DNA of 22,276 bases from Vicinamibacteria bacterium (GCA_025938035.1 JAICQE010000057.1:1-22276); one strand, 5' to 3'. Counted from the stretch's first letter, positions 1 to 8,774 are shown. The notes: a model not told the origin generated them from the sequence alone. Numbers and translations are program-made.

Positions 1-4
1 ACGG

Positions 5-379
5 CTACGCCTTCGGGCGCTTGGCGCCGTACTTCGAGCGGCCCTGCTTGCGGCCCTGGACGCCGACGGCGTCGAGCGTGCCGCGGACGACGTGATAGCG
101 CACGCCCGGCAGGTCCTTCACGCGGCCGCCGCGGATCAGCACCAGCGAGTGCTCCTGCAGGTTATGGCCGACACCCGGAATGTAGGTCGTCACCTCGATA
201 CCGTTCGTGAGCCGCACGCGCGCGACCTTGCGCAGCGCCGAGTTCGGCTTCTTCGGCGTTTGCGTGAACACGCGCACGCAGACGCCGCGCTTCTGCGGGC
301 TGACCTGCAGCGCGGGACTCTTCGTCTTGGTGACGATCTTCTTGCGTCCCTGGCGGACGAGCTGACTGATAGTCGGCAT
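5..379 (-). CDS. rpsL: 30S ribosomal protein S12
   Basis: Small-subunit protein of the decoding centre. The 124-residue product has the family's full length and carries the signatures [11 protein letters not shown] (41-51) and [13 protein letters not shown] (84-96). Lys43 and Lys88, where substitutions give streptomycin resistance in other bacteria, are both the wild-type Lys, so a streptomycin-sensitive allele is expected. The ATG at 379 is preceded by GAGGA about five bases upstream. The usual partners rpsG and fusA would lie beyond the window edge. The upstream neighbour is a cytochrome b rather than rpoC, and the gene appears to have its own promoter. Confidence 0.99.
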   Translation of the reverse strand: MPTISQLVRQGRKKIVTKTKSPALQVSPQKRGVCVRVFTQTPKKPNSALRKVARVRLTNGIEVTTYIPGVGHNLQEHSLVLIRGGRVKDLPGVRYHVVRGTLDAVGVQGRKQGRSKYGAKRPKA

Positions 380-424
380 TGATCCTCAAAACGGCGTACA
401 GCCGAAAAGCTGCGCCTCGCGCTC

Positions 425-454
425 AATACATCCGCGCCGGCTGCGAGCTCACAA
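425..454 (-). promoter_or_regulatory. probable sigma70-type promoter of rpsL
   Basis: On the minus strand, TTGTGA (454-449) and TGTATT (430-425) are separated by 18 bases; each matches its consensus at four of six positions. Initiation near 418 would give a leader of about 39 bases ending in the GAGGA ribosome binding site. The position separates rpsL from the structured element further upstream. Seen by eye only. Confidence 0.4.
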
Positions 455-516
455 CCGACACGTCGCGGCAAGCCTGAAGACGGGGCGCGCGAACGCGCGA
501 CGCCTGGCGCTTGCAG

Positions 517-706
517 CTGGTGACCCTAACTGTTTATGTCGCGGGGGCTTGCCGCTCGGCGCAGCAGGCCCGGGGAGCTACACGCTCTTATCCACCAGCG
601 AACACCCTGTTACCGCTTAGCGGGCGTTCCGGCAGACCCAAGGAAGGTCGCCAAGACCTTCCGGTAGACACGGGGCTAGATAGGGTGTCCTAACCCCAAT
701 AGAACC
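517..706 (-). ncRNA. candidate structured RNA, family unknown
   Basis: The 367-base gap between rpsL and the cytochrome b gene (380-746) has no convincing protein, but 517-700 folds into two adjacent closed domains. Domain one is closed by CTGGTG (517-522) with CACCAG (near 592-597) and encloses a GCGG/CCGC hairpin and GAGC-tacac-GCTC. Domain two is closed by ACACCCT (near 603) with AGGGTGT (near 681) and encloses CCGC-tta-GCGG and an eight-pair hairpin GGAAGGTC/GACCTTCC. A GGGG...CCCC hairpin with inner TAGG/CCTA would compete with the domain-two closing stem. An extended -10 element lies just upstream on the minus strand, which is why that strand is chosen. It does not match tmRNA, RNase P RNA, SRP RNA or 6S RNA landmarks I know. 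It could instead be a 3' untranslated structure of the cytochrome b mRNA. Confidence 0.35.
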
Positions 707-711
707 TGACG

Positions 712-720
712 AATATAGCA
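712..720 (-). promoter_or_regulatory. extended -10 element before the structured RNA
   Basis: The minus strand reads TGC-TATATT (720-712): a TGn extension followed by a hexamer matching TATAAT at five of six positions. Initiation near 705-706 would start an RNA with GGTTCTATTGGGG. It lies 26 bases past the cytochrome b stop. No clear -35 was seen, which extended -10 promoters tolerate. Confidence 0.4.
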
Positions 721-746
721 TGCAGGAACGTAATCCCGCTAGGGGC

Positions 747-2330
747 TTACTTCCGGTTCGCCAAATAGTTGACGACAGCCGTCATCTGAGCCTCGCTCAA
801 AACGTTTCCGAATGGCGGCATGGTGGCAAATGCATCGACCGCCTCCGGCTCAGCTATCCACTGGCGGAGCCATTTGGCGTCCCGCGCTGCCCCGATGCGG
901 GACAAGTCCGGGGCGGCCGACGCCCCTTCCCCGTCAATCATGTGACACGTGGCGCAGTAGGTCCCCAGAACCAGGGCGGCCTGCCGCTCGCCTCCGCTTG
1001 TCGCCGGCGGTTCAACCCCGACGCGCTTTTTCCGCAGATAGGCCACGATGGCGTAGGCCTGGCCGGGACCAAGACCGCCGCTCGGCGGTGGACGAAGCCC
1101 GGGGGCGATCACCTCGGGGTCACGGGCATGGGACAGCAGCCACTCCTCGTCCCGCCGAGCCCGGATCTCGGGAATCGGATTGGCGGCGCCGCCCGGCCGG
1201 TGGCACGTCACGCACCGCTGATCCGTGGCGATCTCCTTCCCCGCTATCGCCAGGGGACTCCAGCGCGCCGGATCCGCGTGGGCTGGGGTGTCCTGATAGC
1301 CGAGGTAAGTCAGGACAATGATGGTCAGACCGATCAGCGCGAAGCCACCGGTCACGAGCGGACGCTTCAGCGGATGACGGTCAGGTCGAGAGTCGATAAA
1401 TGGAAGCAGGAACAGCAGCCCGACCACGACTCCCGGTATCACCATCGTTGCAATTGGCTCGAGCGGACCCGGGAAGTACTTCAACAGCTGAAACAGGCTG
1501 AGGAAGTACCACTCCGGCCGCGGCACATAGGTGGCGTCCGTCGGGTTGGCGACCGCGTCGAGCGGGGGCCGGAAGACGATGGCAAAGGTCAATAGCAGCG
1601 AGAAAACAACGGCGCCGACGAGGGTGTCCTTGAGCGCGTGGTCGGGATAGAACGGTCTCGCCGGCCCCTCCACGTGTTTCAGGGCGCCCGAGATGCCGTG
1701 TCTGCGCATCAGGTAGAGATGCGCGACAACGAACGCAATCAGCGCAGCCGGCAGCAGGAACACATGCGCCGCATACCAGCGCAGCAGCGTGAGGGCGCCG
1801 AGTGTTTCGCCACCCATCAGCACGCCGGCGATGAACTCACCGAACGGGCCGTTGCGCGCGATGTTGATCGTAACCGTGGTCGCCCAGTATGCCTTCTGGT
1901 CCCAGGGGAGCAGATAGCCGCTCAGCGCGAAACCCAGAATGATCAACAGGAGGGTCACACCGGTAATCCACGTCACCTCGCGCGGCTTCTTGTACGAGCC
2001 GAGCGCGACGACGCGGATCATGTGGATGACCGCGGCAACCACGATGAAGCTGGCGCCGAAAAAGTGCAGGCCGCGCAGAAACGCCCCGAACGTGACGCGC
2101 TCCATGACATAGCGAACGCTGTCGTACGCAAATTCCGGCGACGGCACGTAGTAGAAGGTCAGCGCCACACCGGTCACGAGCTGCACGGTGAGCAGCATCA
2201 GGATGACGCTGCCGGTCACGAACCACCAGCCGACTCCCGCCGGCAGTTCTTCGTCGAGGAGGCGTTTCCTCCCAGCCCGAATGCCAGTACGTGAATCGAG
2301 CCAGTCGATGAGCGCGCGGACAGGACGCAT
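747..2330 (-). CDS. cytochrome b fused to two C-terminal c-type cytochrome domains
   Basis: Membrane quinol-oxidising subunit of a Rieske/cytochrome b complex, 527 residues. Residues 1-350 form the b part, combining the cytochrome b6 and subunit IV regions. The haem-b ligands are His89/His103 and His189/His204; the 14-residue gap in the second pair is the b6f-type spacing. PEWY (272-275) is the quinol-site motif. The Cys that carries haem ci in cytochrome b6 is not present at the equivalent position near residue 37. After the last membrane segment (about 328-344) come two c-type haem sites, CVTCH (373-377) and CATCH (459-463). The second has Met504 in a TMPPF context as distal ligand. The first has no Met anywhere between 378 and 458. 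The start codon overlaps the Rieske stop by one base (TAATG), so the two genes are one translationally coupled unit. Electrons probably pass from the Rieske centre to these fused c haems in place of a separate cytochrome c1 or f. Confidence 0.95.
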   Translation of the reverse strand: MRPVRALIDWLDSRTGIRAGRKRLLDEELPAGVGWWFVTGSVILMLLTVQLVTGVALTFYYVPSPEFAYDSVRYVMERVTFGAFLRGLHFFGASFIVVAAVIHMIRVVALGSYKKPREVTWITGVTLLLIILGFALSGYLLPWDQKAYWATTVTINIARNGPFGEFIAGVLMGGETLGALTLLRWYAAHVFLLPAALIAFVVAHLYLMRRHGISGALKHVEGPARPFYPDHALKDTLVGAVVFSLLLTFAIVFRPPLDAVANPTDATYVPRPEWYFLSLFQLLKYFPGPLEPIATMVIPGVVVGLLFLLPFIDSRPDRHPLKRPLVTGGFALIGLTIIVLTYLGYQDTPAHADPARWSPLAIAGKEIATDQRCVTCHRPGGAANPIPEIRARRDEEWLLSHARDPEVIAPGLRPPPSGGLGPGQAYAIVAYLRKKRVGVEPPATSGGERQAALVLGTYCATCHMIDGEGASAAPDLSRIGAARDAKWLRQWIAEPEAVDAFATMPPFGNVLSEAQMTAVVNYLANRK

Positions 2331-2812
2331 TACAGCTGGACCTGAACCTGCCCGTCTTCGATCCGGGTCATCAAACGAGCCAGCGCACGGGGAGGCGGCC
2401 CGGCCTTTACAGCTCCGGTCGTGTCATAGACCCCGCCATGGCACGGGCATCTGAGCAGCTTGGCTTCCGCATCCCAGCTGACGCGACACCCGAGATGCGT
2501 GCAGGTCGAATCCAGCGCGATGACCTCGGCCTCCCCGGTCTTGACGAGGAACACGCTGCGCCGCTCCACGACCTGGTTGTAGCCGTCGCTGTGGGCCACA
2601 CGAATGGTGACCGGGAGAGGTCCTGTTGCCGGGATTTCGGCGAGATTCGCCGCGGTTAACCAGTTCTCTTCGCGGCGGCCGAACACGGGCGACAGGATCG
2701 ACCCGCCGACGATGACGCCAACGGCGGCGGTAATGAGTGCATGAATTGACTTGATGATTCGAGTAAGGAACCGGCGGCGACCGGCGGGGTCCGGATGCTG
2801 AGAAACGTTCAT
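2330..2812 (-). CDS. Rieske 2Fe-2S protein of the quinol:cytochrome c complex
   Basis: Iron-sulfur subunit that takes electrons from quinol and passes them to the c-type haems. The 160-residue product has a twin-arginine stretch (Arg12-Arg14 in GRRRF) followed by a membrane anchor at about 22-42, as expected for a Tat-exported, N-terminally anchored Rieske protein. Cluster-binding boxes are CTHLGC (104-109) and CPCHGG (122-127). Ligands are Cys104, His106, Cys122 and His125, with Cys109 and Cys124 forming the stabilising disulfide. Box two ends in Gly where Ser is usual; that Ser normally tunes cluster potential. The frame is open much further upstream, but the start at 2812 gives a normal length and leader and lies eight bases after a TAGAAT hexamer. 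It is the first gene of a two-gene operon with cytochrome b. Confidence 0.95.
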   Translation of the reverse strand: MNVSQHPDPAGRRRFLTRIIKSIHALITAAVGVIVGGSILSPVFGRREENWLTAANLAEIPATGPLPVTIRVAHSDGYNQVVERRSVFLVKTGEAEVIALDSTCTHLGCRVSWDAEAKLLRCPCHGGVYDTTGAVKAGPPPRALARLMTRIEDGQVQVQL

Positions 2813-2820
2813 GTAGCTCG

Positions 2821-2857
2821 ATTCTAGTGCGACGGCCAGTGACACACCGGCCGTCGC
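2821..2857 (-). promoter_or_regulatory. -10-like hexamer and hairpin before the Rieske gene
   Basis: TAGAAT (2826-2821, minus strand) matches TATAAT at five of six positions and ends eight bases before the Rieske ATG, which would leave almost no leader. Just upstream, 2829-2837 and 2849-2857 form a perfect nine-pair stem (GCGACGGCC/GGCCGTCGC) with an 11-base loop. The stem could end lldP transcription, although no T-tract follows, or serve as an operator. Confidence 0.35.
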
Positions 2858-2895
2858 CGCACCGGAGACGAATACTGTCGAGGCAAAAAGAACGT

Positions 2896-4590
2896 TTACG
2901 GCACTGTCGGCACCGCCTGCGGGAAGACGTAGGCGAACAGCATCGAAATGATGCCCATCGCCGCCATCAGCAGCACGCTGTGTTTGATGGTGAAACGGAA
3001 GAGGCGGCTCTCGTCGGCACGGGTCATCCCGGTGGCCGCCACGGCAACGGCGATGCTTTGCACCGAGATCATCTTCCCCATCACACCGGCCGCCGAGTTC
3101 ACCGATGCCGTCAGGATCGGGTTGAGCCCGATCGCATTGGCCGTCACCACCTGAAGGTTTCCAAACAGCGCATTCGCTGACGTGTCGCTGCCTGTCAGGA
3201 ACACGCCGAGCCACCCGACCATGGCACTGAAGAACGGGAAGAGGCTGCCACTCGCAGCCATTGCCAGGCCCAGGGTCGACGTCATCCCCGAGTAGTTCAT
3301 CAGGTACGCGAGACCCAGCATCGACGCGATCGTCAGGATGGCGAACTTCAGCTGCTTGAACGTATCGACGTAGGTCTTCACGACCTGACGAGGACGCACA
3401 CGCAGAACGAGCGCCGTCGCGAGGATGGCCAGGAAACAGGCGGTCCCCGATGCACTCAGCCAGTTCAGCTCGTACAGTGCCGCGTAAGGCGTCGGCTTCG
3501 GCACCACCGGCTCGACACGCGTGATCTGGTTATGCAGCCCGGGCACCGTCAGTCGCGTCGCCACCATCCCGTCGGCCGAGCCGGCCGTGGTTGGCAGCGT
3601 TGCGGGGATAACCGAGTTGCCCAGCTCGTTGATCGTCGGCTTGATCGAGCGTTCGCCCCACGCGAGCACGAACACGACCAGCAGCAGATACGGCGCCCAC
3701 GCCAGGAAAATCTGCCCGCCGGTATGCCTCGACTTCGTCGCTGACACCGGCTGATCGCCCTCGAGCCGCATGATGCTCGCGGGCTTCCAGAACTTCAGCA
3801 CCGCGATCATGACGACGATGCAGGTCAGCGAGCTCAGGATGTCGGTGAGCTCGGGCCCTTTGGTTCGCGAGACGTAGAACTGAACCGTCGCAAACGACAG
3901 GCCGCAGGCGATGATGGCCGGCAGCACTTCCAGCGCCCGCTTCGCCCCGGCCATGACGACGACCAGGTAGCCGGGGATGACGATGGAAATCATCGCGCAC
4001 AGCATGCCGACGGTGCCGCTGAGCGGCAGCACCGGCAGGCCGGTGACGTTGGCGAGCGTGGTCACCGGGATGCCGATCGAGCCGAACGCGACCGGCGCGG
4101 TGTTCGCCAGCAGGCAGATGCCGGCGGCGTAGAACGGATTGAATCCGAGGCCGGCAAGCATGGCGCCGGAGACGGCGACCGGAGCGCCAAAGCCGGCCGC
4201 GCCTTCGATGAAGGCGCCGAACGAGAAAGCGATGAACATCGCCTGCAGGCGGCGGTCGTCGGTCAGGCTGCCGACCGAGTCCTTGATGATTTCGAATTTC
4301 CCGGTATCGACCGCCAGGCGATACAACATGATCGACGCGAAGACGATCCAGGCGATCGGGAACACGCCGTAGGCGGCGCCATAGATCGTGGCAATCACGG
4401 CCAGGTCGGCCGGCATGCCATAGGCGACGAGCGCGACGATCAGCGCGGAGACCAGCGCCGCGAGCGCGGAGATCCAGGCGGCCTTCCGCAGCACCCCGAG
4501 CATCACGAACAGCACCACGATGGGGATGGCGGCGACGACCGCGGACAGTGCCAGACTGCCGCCTATCGGTTCATAGTTGTGCTGCCACAT
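2896..4590 (-). CDS. lldP: L-lactate/glycolate permease, LctP family
   Basis: Inner-membrane proton symporter for lactate and related 2-hydroxy acids such as glycolate. The 564-residue product has a typical length for this family. It is hydrophobic throughout with around a dozen membrane segments, and carries the [22 protein letters not shown] stretch and the C-terminal [14 protein letters not shown] motif. The start at 4590 gives the familiar [11 protein letters not shown] opening and is preceded by AGAGGA at five bases; the open frame continues ten codons further but lacks a better site. It lies downstream of glcDEF on the same strand, separated from glcF by a long inverted repeat, so the permease most likely imports the substrate of that oxidase. 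Family members do not separate lactate from glycolate by sequence I can read. Confidence 0.93.
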   Translation of the reverse strand: MWQHNYEPIGGSLALSAVVAAIPIVVLFVMLGVLRKAAWISALAALVSALIVALVAYGMPADLAVIATIYGAAYGVFPIAWIVFASIMLYRLAVDTGKFEIIKDSVGSLTDDRRLQAMFIAFSFGAFIEGAAGFGAPVAVSGAMLAGLGFNPFYAAGICLLANTAPVAFGSIGIPVTTLANVTGLPVLPLSGTVGMLCAMISIVIPGYLVVVMAGAKRALEVLPAIIACGLSFATVQFYVSRTKGPELTDILSSLTCIVVMIAVLKFWKPASIMRLEGDQPVSATKSRHTGGQIFLAWAPYLLLVVFVLAWGERSIKPTINELGNSVIPATLPTTAGSADGMVATRLTVPGLHNQITRVEPVVPKPTPYAALYELNWLSASGTACFLAILATALVLRVRPRQVVKTYVDTFKQLKFAILTIASMLGLAYLMNYSGMTSTLGLAMAASGSLFPFFSAMVGWLGVFLTGSDTSANALFGNLQVVTANAIGLNPILTASVNSAAGVMGKMISVQSIAVAVAATGMTRADESRLFRFTIKHSVLLMAAMGIISMLFAYVFPQAVPTVP

Positions 4591-4607
4591 GAATCCTCTT
4601 CGCTGAA

Positions 4608-4708
4608 GGCCTAAGGCCAAAGGCCCAAGGCCTAAGGGCTGTCTCAGGCCAAAGGGCGCAACTTATTCCTGGACCAGCCCTTGGGCCTCAGGCCTTGGGC
4701 CTTAGGCC
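4608..4708. repeat. imperfect 34-base inverted repeat of GGCCTAAGG-like words
   Basis: Left arm 4608-4641 and right arm 4675-4708 are complementary at 30 of 34 positions around a 33-base loop. Both arms are built from shuffled GGCC, TAAGG and CAAGG words. The right arm covers the last six codons and stop of glcF. A stable RNA hairpin here could stop or weaken read-through into lldP. Confidence 0.85.
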
Positions 4709-6070
4709 TCGCAGCCGACGCCCCTGGATCGATGCGTCGACGAGCTGGATGGGGTGAAAGACCGGCCATTTATACCCCAGGACGCGCGCCGCCGCCGAGA
4801 TTTGCAGCGTGCACCCCGGATTGGCCGTGGCGATCATGTCGGGGTCGAGCGCGGCGATGTGCCGCGCCTTGCGGGCGCCAAGCGCCGCCGCGTGCTCGGG
4901 TTGAACGAGGTTGTAGATGCCGGCGCTGCCGCAGCAGATGTCAGATTCGGCTGGCGTCACGAGCTCGATCCCGGGGATCGCCTGCAGGAGCGCACGCGGC
5001 TGCGCGCGGACGCCCTGTCCGTGCGCGAGGTGACAGGCGTCGTGATAGACGACGCGGGCGCGAATCGGCTGGCGGGGTGCGCGTGGTTCGCCCAGCTCCG
5101 TCAGCAGCTCCGAAACGTCGCGCACCGTCGCGCTGAACGCGTGCGCGCGCGCGGCCCATGCCGGATCCGCGGCCAGCAGGTCCTTGTATTCCTTCATCGC
5201 CGACCCGCAGCCGGCGGCGTTGACGACGATCCGATCGACGCCTGCCGCCTCGAATACCTCGATGTTGTGCTTCGCCAGCCGCCGCGCCTGATCGATATGC
5301 CCCGCGTGGAGCGGCAATGCACCGCAACAGCCTTGTGCCGCGGGCGCGTCGACGCTGCACCCTTCGGCCGCGAGGACGTTCACGGTGGCACGGTTCACGT
5401 CGGCGAACGACAGGCGCTGCACACAGCCGGTCAGCACGGCGACCTTCATGCGCGGCTCACCGGCAGCGGGTGTGTGCTCCGCCAGGCGGCCGAACATCGA
5501 GCGCAACGACACGGGCGGCGATAACGCCAGCGCCGCACCAATCCGCTGCAGCAGGCCCGGCTCCGCAGACGGCTGCGGCTGGCGGACGCCGGCGTTTTCG
5601 TAGGGCACCCCGTTACGGGGTGCCATGAGTGCACGGCCGATCGCCCGCACGAGTGGACCTATCAAGGCGAGGGGAAGCATCGCCAGCCGCATCCGCTGCG
5701 GATAAGGCACCAGCGCCATCAGCGCCGAACGGAACAGGCGATCCGACGCCGGCCGGTCGTACCGGCGCTCGATTTGCGCCCGGGTCTTTTCGATCAGCGG
5801 CCCGTACTGGACACCCGACGGACAGGCCGTCACGCACGCGACACAGCCAAGGCACCGGTCGAAGTGCTGCACGAACGACCGGGTCATCTCCGCGCGCCCT
5901 TCGACGCCGGCTTTCATCAGATAGATGCGTCCCCGCGGCGAATCCATCTCCTCGCCCCACAACACGTAGGTCGGACACGTCGGCAGGCAGAAGCCGCAGT
6001 GGACGCAGGTGTCGATCAGCGCTGACGGAGGAGCATCCGGCTCCTGGAATGCTGTTGACGTGGACGTCAT
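4688..6070 (-). CDS. glcF: glycolate/D-lactate oxidase iron-sulfur subunit
   Basis: Electron-transfer subunit of the membrane-associated GlcDEF complex, carrying electrons from the flavin subunits toward quinone. In its 460 residues, two [4Fe-4S] motifs lie at Cys22/25/28/32 and Cys73/76/79/83, the classic ferredoxin-like pair. Two CCG-domain modules follow, with signatures GCCGALPLH and CCGSAGIYN, typical of GlcF, LldE and HdrB-like subunits. It is somewhat longer than the roughly 400 residues I expect for enterobacterial GlcF, mainly between the ferredoxin and first CCG domains. The last six codons are encoded by one arm of the inverted repeat, so the C-terminal tail is probably not functional. 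The gene is 43 bases past glcE, the gap being filled by another short repeat. Confidence 0.93.
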   Translation of the reverse strand: MTSTSTAFQEPDAPPSALIDTCVHCGFCLPTCPTYVLWGEEMDSPRGRIYLMKAGVEGRAEMTRSFVQHFDRCLGCVACVTACPSGVQYGPLIEKTRAQIERRYDRPASDRLFRSALMALVPYPQRMRLAMLPLALIGPLVRAIGRALMAPRNGVPYENAGVRQPQPSAEPGLLQRIGAALALSPPVSLRSMFGRLAEHTPAAGEPRMKVAVLTGCVQRLSFADVNRATVNVLAAEGCSVDAPAAQGCCGALPLHAGHIDQARRLAKHNIEVFEAAGVDRIVVNAAGCGSAMKEYKDLLAADPAWAARAHAFSATVRDVSELLTELGEPRAPRQPIRARVVYHDACHLAHGQGVRAQPRALLQAIPGIELVTPAESDICCGSAGIYNLVQPEHAAALGARKARHIAALDPDMIATANPGCTLQISAAARVLGYKWPVFHPIQLVDASIQGRRLRGLRPKA

Positions 6071-6113
6071 CGGTTCAGGAGGTTCACGGAGTTCAAGAGG
6101 TCCTGTTCACCGG
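6071..6113. repeat. short GGTTCA/GAGG word repeat between glcE and glcF
   Basis: The 43-base spacer consists of degenerate repeats of GTTCA with GGAGG or AGAGG, of the same style as the other intergenic words in this window. On the coding strand it reads CCTCCTGAACC before the glcF start, so no Shine-Dalgarno sequence is visible. Confidence 0.6.
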
Positions 6114-7319
6114 TCAAATCGGGCCTCGGCCGGCGTTCAGGATTCCAGCCGGATCGAATGCGTTTTTCACCGCCCTGGCGACGCGATCGGACGCCCGCCC
6201 GGGTCCCCACACGTCCACGCGCTGCTTCAGTTCGTGCGAGCCGCGCAGCACCACGACGTTGCCGACGTCCGGACTGCCTCGCAGCTTCCCGACCGCGGCG
6301 GCAAGGGCCGTGGCGTCACCGGTCAGACGTAACACGCCGGCGCCGAGAACACGGCCGGTAAAGGTGACGCCGGCGTTTTCAACGCGCCGCACCTCCTCCA
6401 GCAGTGTCAACACCTGCGCCAGCCGCGACGGCAGCCAGCTGAATCGCACCGTCGCGTCGCCATGCGACATCGTGTCGAGCTGCGCCGCCCACGTCGCGCG
6501 CTCGTCCATGTCGGACAGTACGATGGTCTCACCCGAGACGAGCGTCCGGGCGGCGGCAATCTGCGCGTCACGGGCGGCAGGGCTCGTCGCGATGCGCAGC
6601 TTCAGCTGATACGGACGTTCCCCCCCGTCCGCGCGAATGTCGAACGCCGCCGGCTCGATCTGGCTGGCATCGAGCGCCGCAACGTCGCGGGCAAACACAC
6701 CGCGATCCGTGTACGACGCGACCAGCGTGGCCGACGATTGAGGTACGGGCACGAGCTTGAACGTCACGTCGACGATTCCGGCGAGCGTGCCGTGCGATCC
6801 ACTCACCAGCTTTCCGAGGTCGTACCCGGCGACGTTTTTCACGACAGTGCCACCCGCCTTGACGAGACGGCCGTCCGTGAGCGCCAGGGTGATGCCGATC
6901 ACGAGATCGCGCGGCGTGCCGTTGCGATGGCGCGACGGCCCGGAATCGTTGGTGGCCACGATCCCGCCGATCGTCGCCTCGTCGAATGCGCTGTCAACCG
7001 GCAGCCATTGCCGCTCGGCGCTCAACGCGACGTTCAAATCGCGCAAGGTCATACCGGCCTGAACGGTCGCGGTGAGATCGCCGTGCCGGTGCGCGATCAC
7101 GCGCGTGAGCCGTGTCGTGGCGATGACGAGATCGACGGACGCGGGCTGACGCCCCCAGGCGAGTTTTGTTCCACCGCCGCGGATGACCGTCGCCAGCCTC
7201 TCCGCCGACGCGTGCTTGAGCGTGTCGGCGAAGGCCTGCGGCGAATCGGGCTCCGCCACCTGCGGGGGCACTTCCCCGTCGACCCGATCCGCCACCGTGC
7301 CCGGGCGCAGGCCGGTCAT
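6114..7319 (-). CDS. glcE: glycolate/D-lactate oxidase FAD-binding subunit
   Basis: Second flavin-fold subunit of GlcDEF, 401 residues. The PCMH-type FAD domain is visible from IRGGGTKLAWG (46-56) through the stretch GGIVATNDSGPSRHRNG and GTVVKNVAGYDLGKL, all standard GlcE signatures. The protein ends in AGRGPI, close to the family's usual C-terminal RGYF/GRGP-type end. The start ATG shares one base with the glcD stop (TGATG), indicating coupled translation and assembly. The first 25 or so residues look disordered and may be an extension. Confidence 0.93.
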   Translation of the reverse strand: MTGLRPGTVADRVDGEVPPQVAEPDSPQAFADTLKHASAERLATVIRGGGTKLAWGRQPASVDLVIATTRLTRVIAHRHGDLTATVQAGMTLRDLNVALSAERQWLPVDSAFDEATIGGIVATNDSGPSRHRNGTPRDLVIGITLALTDGRLVKAGGTVVKNVAGYDLGKLVSGSHGTLAGIVDVTFKLVPVPQSSATLVASYTDRGVFARDVAALDASQIEPAAFDIRADGGERPYQLKLRIATSPAARDAQIAAARTLVSGETIVLSDMDERATWAAQLDTMSHGDATVRFSWLPSRLAQVLTLLEEVRRVENAGVTFTGRVLGAGVLRLTGDATALAAAVGKLRGSPDVGNVVVLRGSHELKQRVDVWGPGRASDRVARAVKNAFDPAGILNAGRGPI

Positions 7320-8767
7320 CAGAAACGTTCCGCGAGACCGGCCTTCTCAACCGGATGCTCGCGATAGGGCCCGGGCACCTCTCCGCACAGGCGCGGCGTC
7401 GGCAGCACCTTACCGGGATTACAGAGGCGCTGCGGATCGACCGCGTCGCGCAGCTGCTGCATCACGTCGAGGTCGTCGGCGGAAAACATCCGCGGCATGT
7501 AATCCTTCTTGTCCGCGCCGACGCCATGTTCACCGGTAATCGAGCCGCCGGCGTCGACACAGTACTGCAGGATTTCACCGGCGACCTCCTCGGCAAGCGC
7601 CGACTGCCCCGGGATCCGCTCGTCGTAGCAGATCAGCGGGTGCAGATTGCCGTCGCCGGCGTGGAAGACGTTGCCAATGCCCAGGCCTGACCGCTCCGAC
7701 AGCGCGCGAATCCGCCCAAGCACTTCCGGCAGCTTCGTGCGCGGCACGACGCCGTCCTGGACGTAGTAGTTCGGCGACACCCGCCCCATCGCGGCAAACG
7801 CGGCCTTGCGGCCGCGCCAGATACGCATCCGCTGCTCGTCGTTCTGCGCGATCTCCACCACCGTTGACCCGGTTCGCCGGCAGATCGCTTCGACGGTCGC
7901 GAACAGCTCCCGCACCTCCGCAGCGGGACCGTCGAGCTCGACGATCAGCACCGTATCCGCCGGCGGAAAATTCGCATGGACGGCCGCTTCGGCGGCGCGG
8001 ATTGCCAGCGCATCCATCATCTCTACCGCGGCTGGAACAATCCCCGCGGCGATGATCTCCGACACCGCGGCACCGGCGTCGCTCGTGCTGTTGTACGCGG
8101 CGAGCAGCGTCTGCACCGTCTCCGGCTTGCGCAGGATGCGGACGACGACTTTCGTGACGATCGCCAGCGTGCCCTCGCTGCCGATCAGTACGCCGAGGAG
8201 ATCGGGACCCGGAGCGTCGGGGAGCGAACCGCCAATCCGCACGATCTCGCCGTCGGGCATCACCGCCTCGGCTTCGAGCACGTGGTGCACGGTGAAGCCG
8301 TACTTCAGGCAGTGCGCACCGCCGGAGTTTTCCGCCACATTGCCACCGATCGAGCACACCTGCTGGCTGGACGGATCGGGCGCGTAGTAGTAGCCAAACG
8401 GAGCAACCTGGCGCGTGATCTCCAGGTTGGTGACACCAGGTTCGACGGTGACACGCTTGTTGGGAATGTCGATGTCGAGCACGCGGTTGAGACGTGCCAG
8501 GCTGATGACGACACCGCCCGGAACAGGGAGCGCTCCGCCAGACAATCCGGTCCCGTGCCCGCGCGCGACGAATGGAACCCCTTCCGCGCTGCAGAGCTGC
8601 ACGACCTGCTGCACTTCCGACGCGGAGGCGGGAAGGACGACGACCGCCGGTTTCTCGCGCAAATGCGGCAGCGCATCGCACTCGTAGGTCAGCAGCTGCA
8701 CGGGCTCCCGCAGCACTGCCGCGTCACCGCAAACGGATCGCAGCCGCTGCACCAACCGATCGGTCAC
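7319..8767 (-). CDS. glcD: glycolate/D-lactate oxidase catalytic FAD subunit
   Basis: Catalytic subunit of the complex that oxidises glycolate to glyoxylate or D-lactate to pyruvate. VAO/PCMH-type flavoprotein of 482 residues. It shows the FAD pyrophosphate loop ARGHGTGLSGG, then APDPSSQQ, GGNVAENSGG and the C-terminal NLHPL and GEHGVG motifs of the FAD-oxidase C domain. The frame opens with an ATG at 8803, but the GTG at 8767 gives the family-like opening VTDRLVQRL and lies seven bases after a -10-like TACCAT, so it is preferred. Glycolate and D-lactate oxidation are both possible for this family. The adjacent racemase and permease favour lactate or a similar 2-hydroxy acid. Confidence 0.93.
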   Translation of the reverse strand: MTDRLVQRLRSVCGDAAVLREPVQLLTYECDALPHLREKPAVVVLPASASEVQQVVQLCSAEGVPFVARGHGTGLSGGALPVPGGVVISLARLNRVLDIDIPNKRVTVEPGVTNLEITRQVAPFGYYYAPDPSSQQVCSIGGNVAENSGGAHCLKYGFTVHHVLEAEAVMPDGEIVRIGGSLPDAPGPDLLGVLIGSEGTLAIVTKVVVRILRKPETVQTLLAAYNSTSDAGAAVSEIIAAGIVPAAVEMMDALAIRAAEAAVHANFPPADTVLIVELDGPAAEVRELFATVEAICRRTGSTVVEIAQNDEQRMRIWRGRKAAFAAMGRVSPNYYVQDGVVPRTKLPEVLGRIRALSERSGLGIGNVFHAGDGNLHPLICYDERIPGQSALAEEVAGEILQYCVDAGGSITGEHGVGADKKDYMPRMFSADDLDVMQQLRDAVDPQRLCNPGKVLPTPRLCGEVPGPYREHPVEKAGLAERF

Positions 8768-8774
8768 AACGGCA

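Noticed and set aside
41..379. streptomycin-resistance allele of rpsL
   Set aside because: The residues at positions 43 and 88 are both wild-type Lys.
517..706. tmRNA, RNase P RNA, SRP RNA or 6S RNA
   Set aside because: The tmRNA tag frame and ends, the RNase P GAGGAAAGTC core, the SRP GGAAGGNAGCAG loop and a 6S-type rod could not be found on either strand.
720..1595. 291-codon plus-strand frame opposite cytochrome b
   Set aside because: It is the antisense shadow of a certain gene; its composition is Arg/Gly/Pro-rich and it matches no family.
2813..3214. N-terminal extension of the Rieske protein
   Set aside because: It overlaps lldP in another frame and would place 134 non-homologous residues before the Tat/anchor segment.
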